Positions 1 through 11,601 of a stretch of DNA of 64,000 bases are shown here, one piece after another (position 1 is the first letter of the stretch; every line of letters begins with the position of its first letter). Source of the DNA: Pseudopithomyces maydicus (Eukaryota; Ascomycota; Dothideomycetes; Pleosporales; Didymosphaeriaceae). The translations under genes and the position numbers were made by a program. The stretch spans positions 558,001-622,000 of the forward strand of contig JANTUC010000016.1 of assembly GCA_026873275.1 (NCBI GenBank), read 5' to 3'. Under the pieces are notes generated by a model. It did no database searches and had not been told where the DNA came from. It saw only the letters and a program-made list of their open reading frames with translations.

Positions 1-1
1 A

Positions 2-1096
2 GGCTCGCGTGTTGCTATCCGCTCCTCAAGGGCTCTTTTCTCCCTCCGCACGCCCACGAGGTCTTTCTCCGCCTACGCAGCCCGTCGCAATGAGTTTGAA
101 GCTCTGAACAAGCGCGCCAACGACACAGCTCCCGAGTACAGACGATTCATGACGGATCGGGCGCTCAACCCTCACCTTACAAACACCACCTCGACCATTG
201 CCAACGAGATGCCCAGCGTAGGCAAAGATGCGCCGCCGCCTTACCTTGTTAGCTCTGTCGATCCGGGCTTTACACCCAAGGACGCTGTGCCTGAGAACAC
301 AGAGCGCATGACGGGAGGAACACAGAGTAGCCAGAGCGAGGATGTCAGCGGCTCCAACAAGGATTTGCAAGGCACAAAGGAGCTCGGCGTGGGCGAGCTC
401 GAGGGCGCGAGCTTCAAGGTGGAGCCGCTGAGACGTACGGGGGAGGACGAGAACACCATGCGGGCGAGGTTATTATGTCCGTTTCCTATCTCACCTACAA
501 CGTTTCCGTTTCCTTCTTTGCCAGAACTTCTTCCATCGAGTTTGAGGACCGAAGCGTGAGACGAGGTGCAGCTGTCGGACTATGTTCACTAACTTTTCGT
601 AGATCAGAGCCGCAAGAGGGGAACCCTCGAAAGTGAGCTCCTCATGTCTACTTTCGCCGACGCAAATCTCGCCACTATGAATGCCGATCAGCTGGCACAA
701 TACGATCTCTTTCTCGATGAGAACGACTGGGACATCTACTACTGGGCCACTCAGGAGCCTACCCCCTCGTCCATGGAAACTGCCGAGGGACAATCAGGCG
801 AGTTTGCGACGGAGAACGCACGTGGACAAGAAAAGGACGAATGGAAACGGGAGCCTGCTAAGGGCGAATGGGCGCAGACTGTTGGTACATTCAAGCCGGC
901 GTACAGACCTGTACCGGCAAGGTGGAAGGACAGCGAAATTCTTCAGATGCTGAGGGATCACGTCACCAGTAAATCCGCTGGAGGTGTTCAAGAGGGCGGT
1001 GCAGAGGTCGGTGGAAAGGGACTGGCCCAGGGTGTTAAAGGCACTGGCGGTGGTGGTTTGGGCATGATGCCTGAAATCCGACAATTCGACAAATAG
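2..1096 (+). CDS. SDHAF2: Succinate dehydrogenase assembly factor 2, mitochondrial (5' partial)
   Basis: This is the SDHAF2/Sdh5 (Emi5) family, a small mitochondrial matrix protein that promotes covalent flavinylation of the succinate dehydrogenase flavoprotein subunit. The reading frame is open from base 2, so the start codon lies upstream of the window. The first residues are rich in Arg and Ser and look like the end of a mitochondrial targeting peptide. Exons are 2-476 and 603-1096. The 477-602 intron begins GTCCGT and ends CGTAG, with CTAAC nearby. Joining the exons recreates the family core RARLLYQSRKRGTLE, followed by the LDENDWDIYYW motif. The C-terminal tail of about 90 residues is Gly-rich and low complexity, as in fungal members. 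The visible part has 322 residues. Identification is by motif recognition and is firm; the N-terminus is missing. Confidence 0.93.
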
Positions 1097-1273
1097 GTGC
1101 AGTAAATTGCGCTCTCGTAGCCTTCCTGTACCATTACCCACTGTACAATAAGATTGTCTTGTTCACGACCAATTCACCGCCCACCGTTTTCTACATCAGT
1201 TTCTCTATTGAAGACACCCTGGTATTGGAGTGTTGAAATATTTACAATATGCTAATTCTTTATATTCATTTGC

Positions 1274-2344
1274 TTAAATCTGTCCAAAGACCGAAAGGCT
1301 ATCGAGCGCCTTCCCATTCGTATCAACCATCAGATTCGAGTTACAACTGCTGCCCAGTCCCGCGTTATCGATCCAGGCAGGCTCCCAGTAGAACAAGCCT
1401 GTTCCCTTTCCACCCGACAAGCCCGAAACGCGCTTTGCAACCTCCTTGATCCACTGCGTCTGCCCTGCGCTCGAAAACGGAATGTTTTTGGCATCGCTCG
1501 GGAAGGCATAGGCAGGCTTGGGGCACGACACTGGCCAGTTCGTTTCCACCACCATGGTCTCCTTGTTCCATTTCGATGAGATAGTGGACAGTGAAGAAGA
1601 CAGCGAGGACAGCGTAGCAGCACTGTTGTAGAAGGGATAGTACGACACGCCGATGACGTCGAAGTCAGTGGTCCAGAAACCGCCGCCCGAGTTGAGCACC
1701 GTGTCGTACCACCACGTCTGCGTATCAGACTTCCACCCGTTATCCAAGTGTACCATGATCTTCGGCTTGGGCGACATGCTGCTCTCCTTGATACCGTTGG
1801 CCGCGGACTTGAGCAGGCGCGAGACCATCTTGGGACCGCCCGAGGAGGAAAGTTGTCCCGTGGGGAAGAGAAATCCAGGCGTGATTTCGTTGCCGATGCT
1901 GACGAGGGAGAGCTTGATCCCGTTGTTGGCAAACGTGTTCATCACGTCGTTGGTGTACTTCCAGATTTGCGTGACGAGGGCATCACTCGAGAGGCTGGCC
2001 CACGCCTGGGGCTTCGCCTGGTGCGCGGGGTCCGCCCATGTGTCCGAATAGTGGAAGTCGAGGTAGATCTGGAGGCCGGCTGCTTGCGCACGCTTTGCAA
2101 GCTTGATGTTGTAGTCGAGACCGTAGTCGCCGTTCGAAGGGTTCACCCAGATGCGTTGGCGGACCGTGTTGACGCCCGAGGCTTTGAGAATGGTTTCCAG
2201 GGGCTGGACCTGACCGGCTGTGTTCTTGTACGTGCGACCAGATCTTTCTTCGATGAGGAGGGAAGACCAGTCTACGCCTTTGTAGGCGAGGGCCGCAAGA
2301 CCTGGTGCTGCGAAGAGCAGGGGGAGGACGGAGGAGAAGCGCAT
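1274..2344 (-). CDS. Secreted arabinogalactan endo-beta-1,4-galactanase (GH53)
   Basis: This 356-residue, intron-free glycoside hydrolase family 53 enzyme is expected to cleave beta-1,4-galactan side chains of pectin outside the cell. Residues 1-18 (MRFSSVLPLLFAAPGLAA) form a signal peptide. A (beta/alpha)8-barrel sequence follows, beginning KGVDWSSL. The acid/base Glu is in SIGNE (about residue 153) and the nucleophile Glu in VVETNWP (about residue 267), the two catalytic positions of the family. RQRIWVNP and YLDFHYSDTWADP are also GH53 hallmarks. Length matches secreted fungal galactanases. It converges with SDHAF2, 177 bp between stop codons. The start is the only ATG that yields a signal peptide. 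It is a typical plant-biomass gene of a saprotroph or plant associate. Confidence 0.95.
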   Translation of the reverse strand: MRFSSVLPLLFAAPGLAALAYKGVDWSSLLIEERSGRTYKNTAGQVQPLETILKASGVNTVRQRIWVNPSNGDYGLDYNIKLAKRAQAAGLQIYLDFHYSDTWADPAHQAKPQAWASLSSDALVTQIWKYTNDVMNTFANNGIKLSLVSIGNEITPGFLFPTGQLSSSGGPKMVSRLLKSAANGIKESSMSPKPKIMVHLDNGWKSDTQTWWYDTVLNSGGGFWTTDFDVIGVSYYPFYNSAATLSSLSSSLSTISSKWNKETMVVETNWPVSCPKPAYAFPSDAKNIPFSSAGQTQWIKEVAKRVSGLSGGKGTGLFYWEPAWIDNAGLGSSCNSNLMVDTNGKALDSLSVFGQI

Positions 2345-2395
2345 ATTTTGGACGGAGAGGATCGACGCTCACCGACACACTGGCTCCTCACTCTC

Positions 2396-2403
2396 ATTAT
2401 AAA
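2396..2403 (-). promoter_or_regulatory. TATA-like box of the GH53 gene
   Basis: On the minus strand TTTATAAT lies about 52-59 bp upstream of the galactanase ATG at 2344, a reasonable distance for a core promoter with a short leader. This is a match by eye only. Confidence 0.4.
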
Positions 2404-5400
2404 CATCGTGTCTCCTAAAAAAATAGTTCCATCACCCTATTCTACGCTGAGGGTTGTCTCCGTCTAGATTATTTCCAGGAGGAAAACGGATCGTCCACGC
2501 GGGAAGTGGAGAATATCGCGCCAATTGGATGCTCGTTCATCAGTCGTTGCAGGCACCGGGTATACCAAGTAGATTAGCGGCAACTGTTCTAGCGCAATAC
2601 TAGACGTTTTAAGCTGCCATAGCGGGGTCTGGTGAAGCTGCATCGCGTGGCCAGCAATCTTGGATTGGACGCGTTAATATGAACAGGTGCCGGCGCCCGC
2701 ACTGCCACGGAGTATTTTGGGTCGTTTCACATTGACACTAGAGAGTCGGATCACCTCGCGAACACAACCCTAGAACGACATGGATAACATGACTGATGGC
2801 AATTCTAGGGACTGCTATTATATCTTTGTATTCTACAAAGTGCGAGAAGAGCTACTGCTACGCATGCGTACTGGTGGTTCGTGACACTTTGACTTTGTAC
2901 AACAAATATGGAAGCGCCAGATACCAGTTCAAAACCAAGAACTGCATAAATCAAATATCGTATCCATTCACTTATTGTCAGCCATTCCGTGAAATAAAAC
3001 GCAACAGGTAACCTGAAGAGACCAGTTTGGGGTGTGACGGGTTTGAGAACGTTTTCAAAGGCCACATTTGACAATCAGGCCATCTCTAACGAACTCGTAC
3101 GGTTATGTGAGACAATGTCGATAAATATCGTATGAGGGGAATCAAACTTCATAAAGGGAGTAAGGGAAGAAAATGGCCGATAAGTCCCGTCCCCACCTGA
3201 CCCACCAGTATGTACCCGACCCATATTCTTGGTATATGGCGAAGGACACTAAACCTAGGGTATTTTCGTCCGTCTCGAGAAACCCTATTCGTTGATCAGC
3301 GTTTAGGTCTTTCTGGCTTAAAAGTATCTAATTTCAATAACAGTATTCACCGGGTACTATCATAGACTAACTTGGAGGAGGAGTTCCAAGGTTCTAAGGT
3401 TCCGCGGAAGTCACGTGGTGTTTCGAGAACAGAACGGACGTGCACAAGATTATATATCAACATTCGAAAGACAACATGCATTATCGCTGGAAGAGATAGA
3501 TCGAAGTATACAAGAAAAGCATACCATGAATCTTTAATGACACAAGCTATGTATCTCATATACAAGTCACCTGCCTAAGGCTACTCATATATCGAATTTG
3601 CAAACGGGTCCGTAGATGAAACCACTTCTATGGTGGCTATGTCGGTTTAGCATCGAGCCTCGGGTAGTATAAGTAGTTCAAAAGACGCCATGGCCATTGG
3701 TTCCTACAGCTCGTTCTCCGTGGCACGCTCAAGCTACACTGACCCAGTCCTACTCAGGCCTCATCACTCTAGGATACTGCAAATCTTCGACACGCTTAAG
3801 AGTCACAAAACATAACGAAAAACAACACGTATGATCAAGTTGAAATACTATAATAGGGATAAAGGTGTGCTAAATGGATCACTGTTCATAAATGTTACTA
3901 GTACCTACGTCAGTGTTCTCTCACAGGCCCTCCTTCTTATCAACCATTCTGCTAAGCACGATCATCCACCTAGCTCTTGCAGCTGATTCGATATAGACTT
4001 GTCAGAAAGAAAAGACGTCAGTATTAGTACATACTTGCAACTAGCATTCAAGCCCACAGGTCCTCTCCACCGTCCCATCTCACCGACAACCGTAGGACTC
4101 TCCACTATCCGACCCATCTCCAAGACGTCCGAAAAATTCCTCTCTCTGCCGCTTCTCATCTTCATCACTCAACCCTGCCGACCTGTGCCCCATATCATCA
4201 CATTTTCCCATCAATTATGCCCATCCAGCCCCCAATCAATCCTCACCTCACCTCCTTCTCCAAACGGCAAAGTTCTTCAACCCCTCGTACGATGCAACGC
4301 GCCCTCATCGCGGTAATCTCTCCCGACGATCCTCACCATCGCGATCCAATCTCACTCTCCCCATCTATCTCTTACACGCGGTCAACACCAGCGGGGCAGG
4401 ACGTAAGAACACAAGAAACACGAAGATAAAACACCGTCACCAACCACCACATCCACACATCAACATCACCATCACCATCTTCAACCACGAGTACTTTCTC
4501 TACTAACCCACCACCCCAATTTTCCATCCACAGTCCCCACTCCGCCCTGCCGAACCGCCCGTCTCCCACGATGATGGAAGCCAGATGGGGTGCGGTGCGT
4601 GCGTGCGTGCTCAAACCGACGATCCTAGCGTCATCCGCGCAGATCCCCATTTCCCGGGCCTCACCGAGGCTGCCGAGCCCACAGCGGGCGCGAGCAATGA
4701 CACCGGATCGTCCTGTGTGACATGCATGCTTGGGGTGCAGTGCGTGTTCCGCGAATGACGTGTGTGGAGTCGAATCGGATTTGATCCTTTGGCTCGGGGG
4801 ATGGGTGTGTATATAAGAGAGGTCCCCGGCGGAGCTGCGGGCGCTGGGATGGATGGGCTTGGGGGATCGATGTTGCTGGTCTTGCGTGTGACATTGAGGC
4901 GCATGGTTGATTGCTTGCTGGCTTGCTTGCTGGATTGGTTATTTACTTACTCACATGCTTACCACCTGGATATCTACCGTTTTACCCATCACCGCTGGCA
5001 GGCTGTCAGACGAACCTGGCCTCGAATGAGCATCGAATGAACATCGAAAGAAAAAAGAAAGAAAGAGATAGCATAGCATAGCATATCATGGTCCACCACG
5101 GCACAACACCACCACCACCCATCACCCTCCACCCCAACACCAACCTTACACGACGCCCACGTGCCCACGCCCCCACCGTGACCCTCCCTCATACACGCAC
5201 CCTCCACCCTCCCCCCACCATCGACATCACTCCCTAGCGCAATCCTCAAAACAGCCTAGACGCGCTGTCCCCATCTCGTAGACCCAGCTCCACGATGCGG
5301 GGGAGACACTGGGCGTCTCAACTTTCGGAAGGTAAGTCGAGCGTCTCGATAGTGTCGAATACGATACACTACACTACATACACTACACTAGCGTGTTTAG

Positions 5401-5483
5401 TGTTGCGGGTGGCTCGGCCATCTTACCTGTTGGTGTGCCAGGACTGCGCGTGGACTGGATGCTGCTTATCAGTGGGTGAGCGG

Positions 5484-5510
5484 CTAGGTAGGTAGGTAGG
5501 CAGGCAGGGT
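5484..5510. repeat. GGTA/GGCA tetranucleotide microsatellite
   Basis: A short run of TAGG units changes into CAGG units (TAGGTAGGTAGG then CAGGCAGGG). It is imperfect and lies in non-coding DNA. Confidence 0.75.
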
Positions 5511-5529
5511 GGGTATCTATGCGGCCTTT

Positions 5530-5567
5530 TTGTTTCTTGTTTCTTGTTTCTTGTTTCTTGATTTCTT
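5530..5567. repeat. TTTCTTG heptanucleotide tandem repeat
   Basis: About five copies of a 7-nt TTTCTTG unit stand head to tail, the last separated by an A. It is non-coding. Confidence 0.8.
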
Positions 5568-6419
5568 GGTATGGCGGGGCCTTTCGTCATCCATCGATCG
5601 GTCGGTTTATATATATATATAGAGGTAGGTGTCGATCCGCGTGGGGACAGCGTCGATGGTTCATCCGGGTCACTTCACATGTCGAGTGGTTGATTGACAG
5701 AAAAGAAAGAGACGGGCTAGAAGAGAGGGGGTGTGCAGCGATCAGAACATACATTCCTACGTTGGTTTACCCGTCACATGTTTGTGGTCCGTCGCGTCCA
5801 TCCTTCCCCGCACCCAGTCTAGCCCAGCCCAACGGGTACATACATACATACAGCGGCCGGTCCGTCCTGCATCGAGCCCTCCTCCGGTCATCCCGTTCCT
5901 CCTCCAAGTTATAAAAAGTCACCAAGCCGCTCGCCTTCGCTCCGGGAGAAGAAGAAAAATATATCGATGTCATCAAGGTTGCGGATGAGTTTGTAGATGG
6001 TTGTGTGGATGTGTGGATGTGTGTTGTAGATGGGGTAATCTGAAACCTCGAAAAATGAGGGAACTAAACGTTCTGGAAGAGAGAAGAAGAAAGAACTCCG
6101 GTAAATGGTGATATATGGTGAGGCTCTCAACGCAAGACTCTTGATACAAGGGGTTTGTATAGCAGACCAACCCGAGGATTCGATCCGCAGCTTTAACCTC
6201 GAGGATGCGACGTTGAAAGACGACCCTCTCATCGGTGCTGCGGAAAGCGGTGCTGGTCGTGTCTGCGGAGATAGATCGCTACATCGCTAATTGTTTGTAT
6301 TACAGGCCGGAAAAGCGGAAGTGGAAAAAGCAAGAAGGTGGACAAAATAAAGGCGTGTGGTGCGCTGGCAAAATCGTTGTACTCGTGGCGAACGTGAGAA
6401 AGGATGTCCATGGCGAACG

Positions 6420-7921
6420 TCATTCCTCCATTCTACCGAAGAAGGCGTCGTCGTCATCGTCGGCGCGACCGCGGCTACGCGAATTGGCGTTGCGGAAGTC
6501 GTCCTCGTCCGCGAAGCTCTCGTCGTCCATATCAACGTCCTTGTCATTGTTGTAGCGGTGGTTGTCCCGTAAACTCGACTGCTGCGGCGTCACCATGGTG
6601 TTGCCCGACATGGAAAGCCCACTGCCATAGTCCAAAAACTTGGCTGGCAGGGGTGGAACTGGAGGCACGTCAGGAGGCAAAGCCACGGGCCCTGACTTGG
6701 GTGTCCCGTACGAGCAACTTAGAAGACCGACAGCAGCGGCAAGGTCTGCCTGGTCGTTCTCGTCATCGTGGTAGGAGCCGGCAACCGAGGTGCCCGAAGT
6801 GGTAGGTCGATCGGACACGTTGCTCCAGTGGCGGTAGTGACCGTTGTGCCCATTGTCAGAAAATACGGTGGATTGGTATGACTGGCTGTAGGCGGAGCTG
6901 TTGGCGGAGTAGCGCTTGGCGGAGCGGCTGGCGTAGTGTACGTGGGGAAGTGAGCCTACAGAGTGATCGTCGAGTTGCGGGGGTGGGGTAGTGTCAGTGG
7001 AGCTCAAGTCATCGCGCATGTCAGAGGAGCCCGATGCGGGAGGCGATGGCGAGGAGTGGTCGCTGTCGTTGCCCTCGGCGTTCATGGCGATGAGCACCGA
7101 GGCGGCCTCGAGCAGCTGCACCTGCTGGTGCTTGGAGATGAGCAGCTTAGACGTGTACTGCCATTCAGGGGTGTGTTCCCAACTAGATAGAAATGTCAAC
7201 GGGGTTCTTCAAGCAACCTGGACCGTCCTGGGTGAGGAAAGGGCATTCGTCATGAGCCGTGAAAGTTTGTGGGAGGATGGTCTACTTAGGGAGACTGACA
7301 GGTGCTTTGTGAGACAGCTGCTGTGCTTGTATCCTTTGCCACATTTTTCACACCTCAATTCGCTACCACTTGTGCGCTTGCCCTCGGCTTTGCGAGAGCC
7401 CTCGCTCGCACGACGTATCCGCGACTTTGAATTTCCCTTCTCGTGCTCGGGCATGGAAGCGAGCGGTGGGCCATCCGTGACAGCCTCCGTCTTCGCGGCG
7501 GCAGTGTAACTGCCAGGAGCGAAGGCAGGGCCGTTGTTGGGGACGCTGGAGGCCATGGAGGGTATCATGCTCAGGTTGGGCCCCCGGAACTGGGCCGCAG
7601 GCTTGGAGGGTCGGCGGTGGGTCTCGAGGGGTGCGCCGGACATGCCCTTGGCGGCGGCGGCGATGGCGGCGATGTTGCTGGCGGCGGTGGAGCTCATGCT
7701 CTTCCGGCGGGTGATGCGGTGTGCCGGGTTCATCGAGGCAGTCGACATGGAGTGCGAGTGCGGGCGGGACTTGGGCAGCGAGCCGGCCATGGAGCTCGAA
7801 TGGCGGTGCTGGCTCGTCGGGCGTACCTGGATGGGTTCCTGTCAGGCGTCGGCAAGAGTCAGCGGGCAATTGCAGCGAGCAGGGCGAGGTCAAAGAAATT
7901 ACGCACCTTGAGGACAGTCAT
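6420..7921 (-). CDS. C2H2 zinc-finger protein (single finger, low-complexity flanks)
   Basis: The spliced model has three exons: 7907-7921, 7300-7838 and 6420-7182, giving 438 residues. Exon 1 is only 15 nt and encodes MTVLK before a GTGCGT donor; the intron ends TGACAG. The second intron (7183-7299, GTCAGT..CTAG) falls inside the only zinc finger. Joining the exons restores CEKCGKGYKHSSCLTKHLWEH, a perfect C-x2-C-x12-H-x3-H at about residues 165-185. A conserved segment ending SKHQQVQLLEAASVL follows. The rest is disordered: an Ala-rich stretch, Pro/Ser/Thr regions and an acidic C-terminus. Fungal proteins of this type are putative nuclear regulators; the target genes are unknown. The long upstream non-coding region suits a regulated transcription factor. 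Confidence 0.85.
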
Positions 7922-10737
7922 GGTGTGATGGGCCAATTGGCGGGCGGGCCTTCTTTGTTCGTCAGGGCAAGCGAGCTGTGGAAGCAAAAAGTAACACAGC
8001 CCCCGGAGATCGGAGAAGAGGTGAGACGAGGGAAGGCCGAGGCGGGCCGCGGTGGTGTGTGGTGCGGGTGTCGACAGCGAGATTGTGCGGAGGAGCGATG
8101 GCGGAGGTGTTGACAGCTAGCAGCGGGCCAGGTATACCGTGTGGAGTTGTGCACCCGGGTGTTCACAAAATTATGTGGAATGTGGACCCCTCTTCGATAT
8201 TGCGTTACACGCTGGCCGGATCGTTTCGCATGCAGGCGCCTCTCAGCAACTCGGAGCGGAGCTGGGGGCGGCAGGGAGAGAGGCAGCGAGGCAGAGGGGC
8301 AGGGCGTGTGTGGACGTGTGTGTGTGTGTGCGAGACGGGTAGGGGTGTGCGGCATGAGCATGCACGGGAATATTTATTGCGAGGGAGCACGCGGCCGTTC
8401 GATGCTCTCCTCTGTCCATGGTCTTGGTCAGCTGTCGCGCAGCAAGCGGCTAGCCCAGCATGACCATGATAGGGCCCGGTCGCGAACGCTGAGGGCGAGG
8501 TACCGCGCTGTGCTATTATGGGCCGCGCCCAGGAGGCTGCTCCACTGGTGATGACATGTTTCAGCGCGTTTGCTCGCCCGGCACCCGTCGCCCATGGCCG
8601 TCGAGGGCTGCTCTCCTCCTCCTCCTCCTCCTCCTCGCCCCCCAGGCACCGCCGTCGCCCTGCGCCTGCACAGGTTCCTGAGCAGGACGCAGGTTGTGCC
8701 GCTACACGGCCAAGTGCGGGACGTCGGCGCTGTGATTTGAGCGCTTCCAGATAACGCCTGGCCGGTTCGGGCATGTGCCGATCTTACCTAGAGCCGTAGA
8801 GGCCTGTGGGGTCCTCTGCTGGAGATCAGCTGCGGGATCCCCAGCCTGCCTCCCACGATGCTTGCAAGAAAGGGCAGCGAACAGCGTCGCGATCGGCTCT
8901 GCGGGAACACCTGCTCTGTGCCACGCTGCCACCCGCCAGAGAAGCGCACTCCAGAATCCCATCCTCTGCTGCACGCAATCCGCAGCAGCCGCCTCTCCTC
9001 CGCCTCCGCCCTCCAGCCCGCTGCCACGAAGCCTGGGCCCCTGCGCTCGTCCGCCTGTCGCCTGTCGCAATCATCGCGATCGGCCCCAGGCTGTGCATGA
9101 CTAGGCCAAGCCCCCTCTCGCTGCGAGCCCTGCCTGGCTGCCGTCCGCCTATGGTGACCTATCTGGCCGTGGGGAGCGCTGGAATTGCCGTCGAGGCTCG
9201 AGCCCATCATCCCTCATGCAGGTCATTCCATTATGCCACGAGCCCGCCCGCCACACCTCCCGCCTGGTCCCCATCAGCCATGGTCGCGAGCCTGCTGTCC
9301 GACGTGCAGCTGCGCCCACATCCGCGCGGGCTTCGTTTCCAAGCACCCAAGCGAACTGGTCGACCCGTGGAAGCGCCAACATCCGATACTCACCTGCCTG
9401 AGGCGTGCGAGGCTAGAACCCTGCAGCAAAAGAGGGGGTCCTCTCCTTGCCTGCCCAGCTCGTGCACGCCCAAGGCCCCCGGACAAGCTCGACCGCGATA
9501 ATGCTTCGCACGCAACGCTGCGCTCTTGTCGCGCCTGTCCACGCCTGCGAGACGGCCACGCGGCTGCTGCGAGCCTTGGGCCCCTGAGAAACCTGAGAAA
9601 CGCGACGAAACTCCGCGCCAGGTCGAGCCGTCACATCGCCGTCCACACGTATTTTCCGCCGCCCTGTTTCTAGAGCCGCTGCCGCCATGGTTCCTGTTCC
9701 TGTGGTAATATTGGAAGGAATTGGGCCCCGACACCTGCGGCGGTGCGGCCGCTACCATGCTGCCAAGTTTCACCTCCGCAGTGTCTGACGTCATAAAGTG
9801 GATATGCACTTTTGAACAAAAGAGAAATTCGGTTGTGACATCCGAGCTCGTGTCGACCACAACTGACACGCCCTCGGCACTTGCTGCTGCTTTGATTTGA
9901 TAAACTGGCCATCGAGATGCTGTTGCTGTGCACGTTGCAATCCCGGGGTGATGTTCTTCCACCTTGCCACACGTGCTCTAACAGCTGGGCAGCCCACCCA
10001 CCTACCCACGGGCACCGAAACTCCACTTCGCTGTGCCCAACTGTCGCCGCAAGGCCTATGATACTGGGTCCCAGCACACCGTGGCCCATGGTCCGGTCAA
10101 AGGGCGGTGTAGCGGTAATGAGCCAACATCATCACGATCTGATCGAGCACAGTCAGGAGAATAATCGCTCGGTCTTGTTTCGTTCTAGGGTCATGATGCA
10201 CGTGTGGCAGATACCGCACCGCGGCTAGCGAAGGATCATAAAATCGCATTGTAATCGAAAAAAAAAATTATACGTACACTCGAGCCGCGTCCGTGGAACC
10301 ACTCCGTTTGGTCGTCTCATGTAGTGCAAAACGTAGCCCTGTAATTCAAATTCTGGCCACTAACCCTAACATATGTTTTCCATCTCTCGAGGTAACACTA
10401 GTGAAATTGGAATCCCACAAAGTTCTGGATTTGTGGAGATGATCTCATCGAACCTGGCCTACCGTCGAGCACCACACATGTTCAACGGTGTGGTTTCAAG
10501 CATGGATTCATATCCCTCGACGCTTCAGGCTGTCACAATTAGCCACTGCACGGATGCAGGTACACGGTACATGTTGCACGTATCGGCGTCTCCTCGGGTT
10601 GTGCTGCCTGATCCGAATAGTGCTCAATTGCAAAGGGATATACTATAAACAAAAGCATGCATTGTCACACCGTGAACCGCGAAGAGAAGCACCACGCTGC
10701 TCTGCACCCAAAACCACATCTTGCACACGTATCAACA
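7922..10737. other. Long non-coding 5' flank of the C2H2 gene
   Basis: This 2.8 kb stretch has no supportable gene. Overlapping ORFs occur on both strands, but they are Arg/Ala/Pro-rich and typical of random reading of GC-rich DNA. It contains a GT-rich tract near 8307-8340 and a TCC trinucleotide run near 8611-8637. It presumably holds the promoter and leader of the C2H2 gene and the 3' end of the Rab5-type gene. Confidence 0.5.
8611..8637. repeat. TCC trinucleotide microsatellite
   Basis: A run of about eight CTC/TCC units in non-coding DNA upstream of the C2H2 gene. Confidence 0.75.
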
Positions 10738-11601
10738 TTAACAGGCACATCCTTCCTTGGCACCCTCCGGCCGTGCGCTACCCAGGTTTACCCGGGCGTC
10801 TTCTTGTCGTCCGCTCAAGTTTGTCTGGCCACCGACACCTCGGGGGCCCTTGAGGCTCGTCTCTGGGATGGCATTCGCAATCGCCGTGAACACTTCGGCG
10901 ACGTTCTGTCCAGTCTTGGCGCTCGTCTCGAAGAAAAGGAGGCTCTCCTCATCTGCGTATGCCTTCGCCGTCTTTGTAGGAACTCTCCGCGCGTCTGACC
11001 CTTCGTCCTCGTTCGCCTCCTCGCCCTCTGCAGCCGGCGCCGCGTCTGCGTCCTCGGGGATCTCCTCCCCAGCTGCCGCCGCCAGGTCAAACTTGTTGCC
11101 GACGAGCGCGATCACGATGCCTGGCGACGCCTGGCGATGTAGTTCGGCGACCCAGTGCTGGGCTTTTGTGAGCGAGGATGGCTTTGTGATGTCGTAGACC
11201 ACAAGTGCGGCCTGGGCGTTGCGATAGTACATGGGCGCGAGGGAGGCGAAACGTTCCTGGCCGGCGGTATCCCAGATCTCGAACTTAATCGTGCGCGTGG
11301 GGAGATTGCATTTTTGCGTGAGGAAGGCAGCGCCGATCGTGGGCTCCTTGTTCTCTTGGAAGTCGTTGTTGACGAAGCGCATTACCAGGGAAGACTACAG
11401 CAGTTAGCGATGCGCGGGGCTCCAGGGGTGTTGCACCGCGAGCTTGAGCACAATGTATATTCCCATGGCAGGTAATATAGCGGCCAAAGCTATCGCAGTG
11501 CAGGTTCCCCGGTGCTACCAGGAACGTACCTTGCCCACGGCTGCCTCTCCAAGCAGCACCAGCTTCACGCTGCTGCTGGGTTTCGGTTGTGAGTCCGCCA
11601 T
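10738..11601 (-). CDS. Rab5-family small GTPase (Vps21/Ypt5 type)
   Basis: Exons are 11530-11601 and 10738-11394; the protein has 242 residues. The junction (AAG, then TCT) restores the P-loop GEAAVGKSSL at residues 18-27. WDTAGQERF lies at 65-73, GNKFDL at 123-128 and the ETSAKTG loop near 180. The stretch after the DTAGQ motif (ASLAPMYYRNAQAALVVYD) is characteristic of Rab5. The C-terminus CAC provides cysteines for double prenylation. The expected role is early-endosome fusion and vacuolar sorting. Unusually, about 30 acidic and Ala-rich residues (roughly 129-160) are inserted between the NKxD and SAK motifs. The 135-nt intron starts GTACGT and ends TGTAG. Which fungal Rab5 paralogue this is cannot be settled by eye. 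Confidence 0.93.

Larger units (their letters stand above)
2345..6419. other. Gene-poor interval with clustered simple repeats
   Basis: No ORF here has a recognisable domain, plausible composition or consistent splice sites. The part at 2.5-4.0 kb is comparatively AT-rich. From about 4.8 to 6.1 kb short tandem repeats are frequent (GCTTGCTG, GCATA, GGTA/GGCA, TTTCTTG, CATA and GTGTGGAT units). TATATAAG at 4810-4817 is a good TATA match but no convincing coding region follows. An untranslated transcript is possible. I see no gene I can support. Confidence 0.55.

Noticed and set aside
2460..4000. Possible decayed transposon in the AT-rich stretch
   Set aside because: No terminal repeats, target-site duplication or transposase/reverse-transcriptase fragment could be seen.
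4762..5040. Plus-strand ORF overlapping the TATATAAG at 4810
   Set aside because: The TATA lies inside the ORF rather than upstream, and the sequence is low complexity (LLACLLDWLF).
8205..8774. 189-codon minus-strand ORF in GC-rich DNA
   Set aside because: Poly-Glu/Arg stretches come from the TCC microsatellite, and no domain or splice support is seen.
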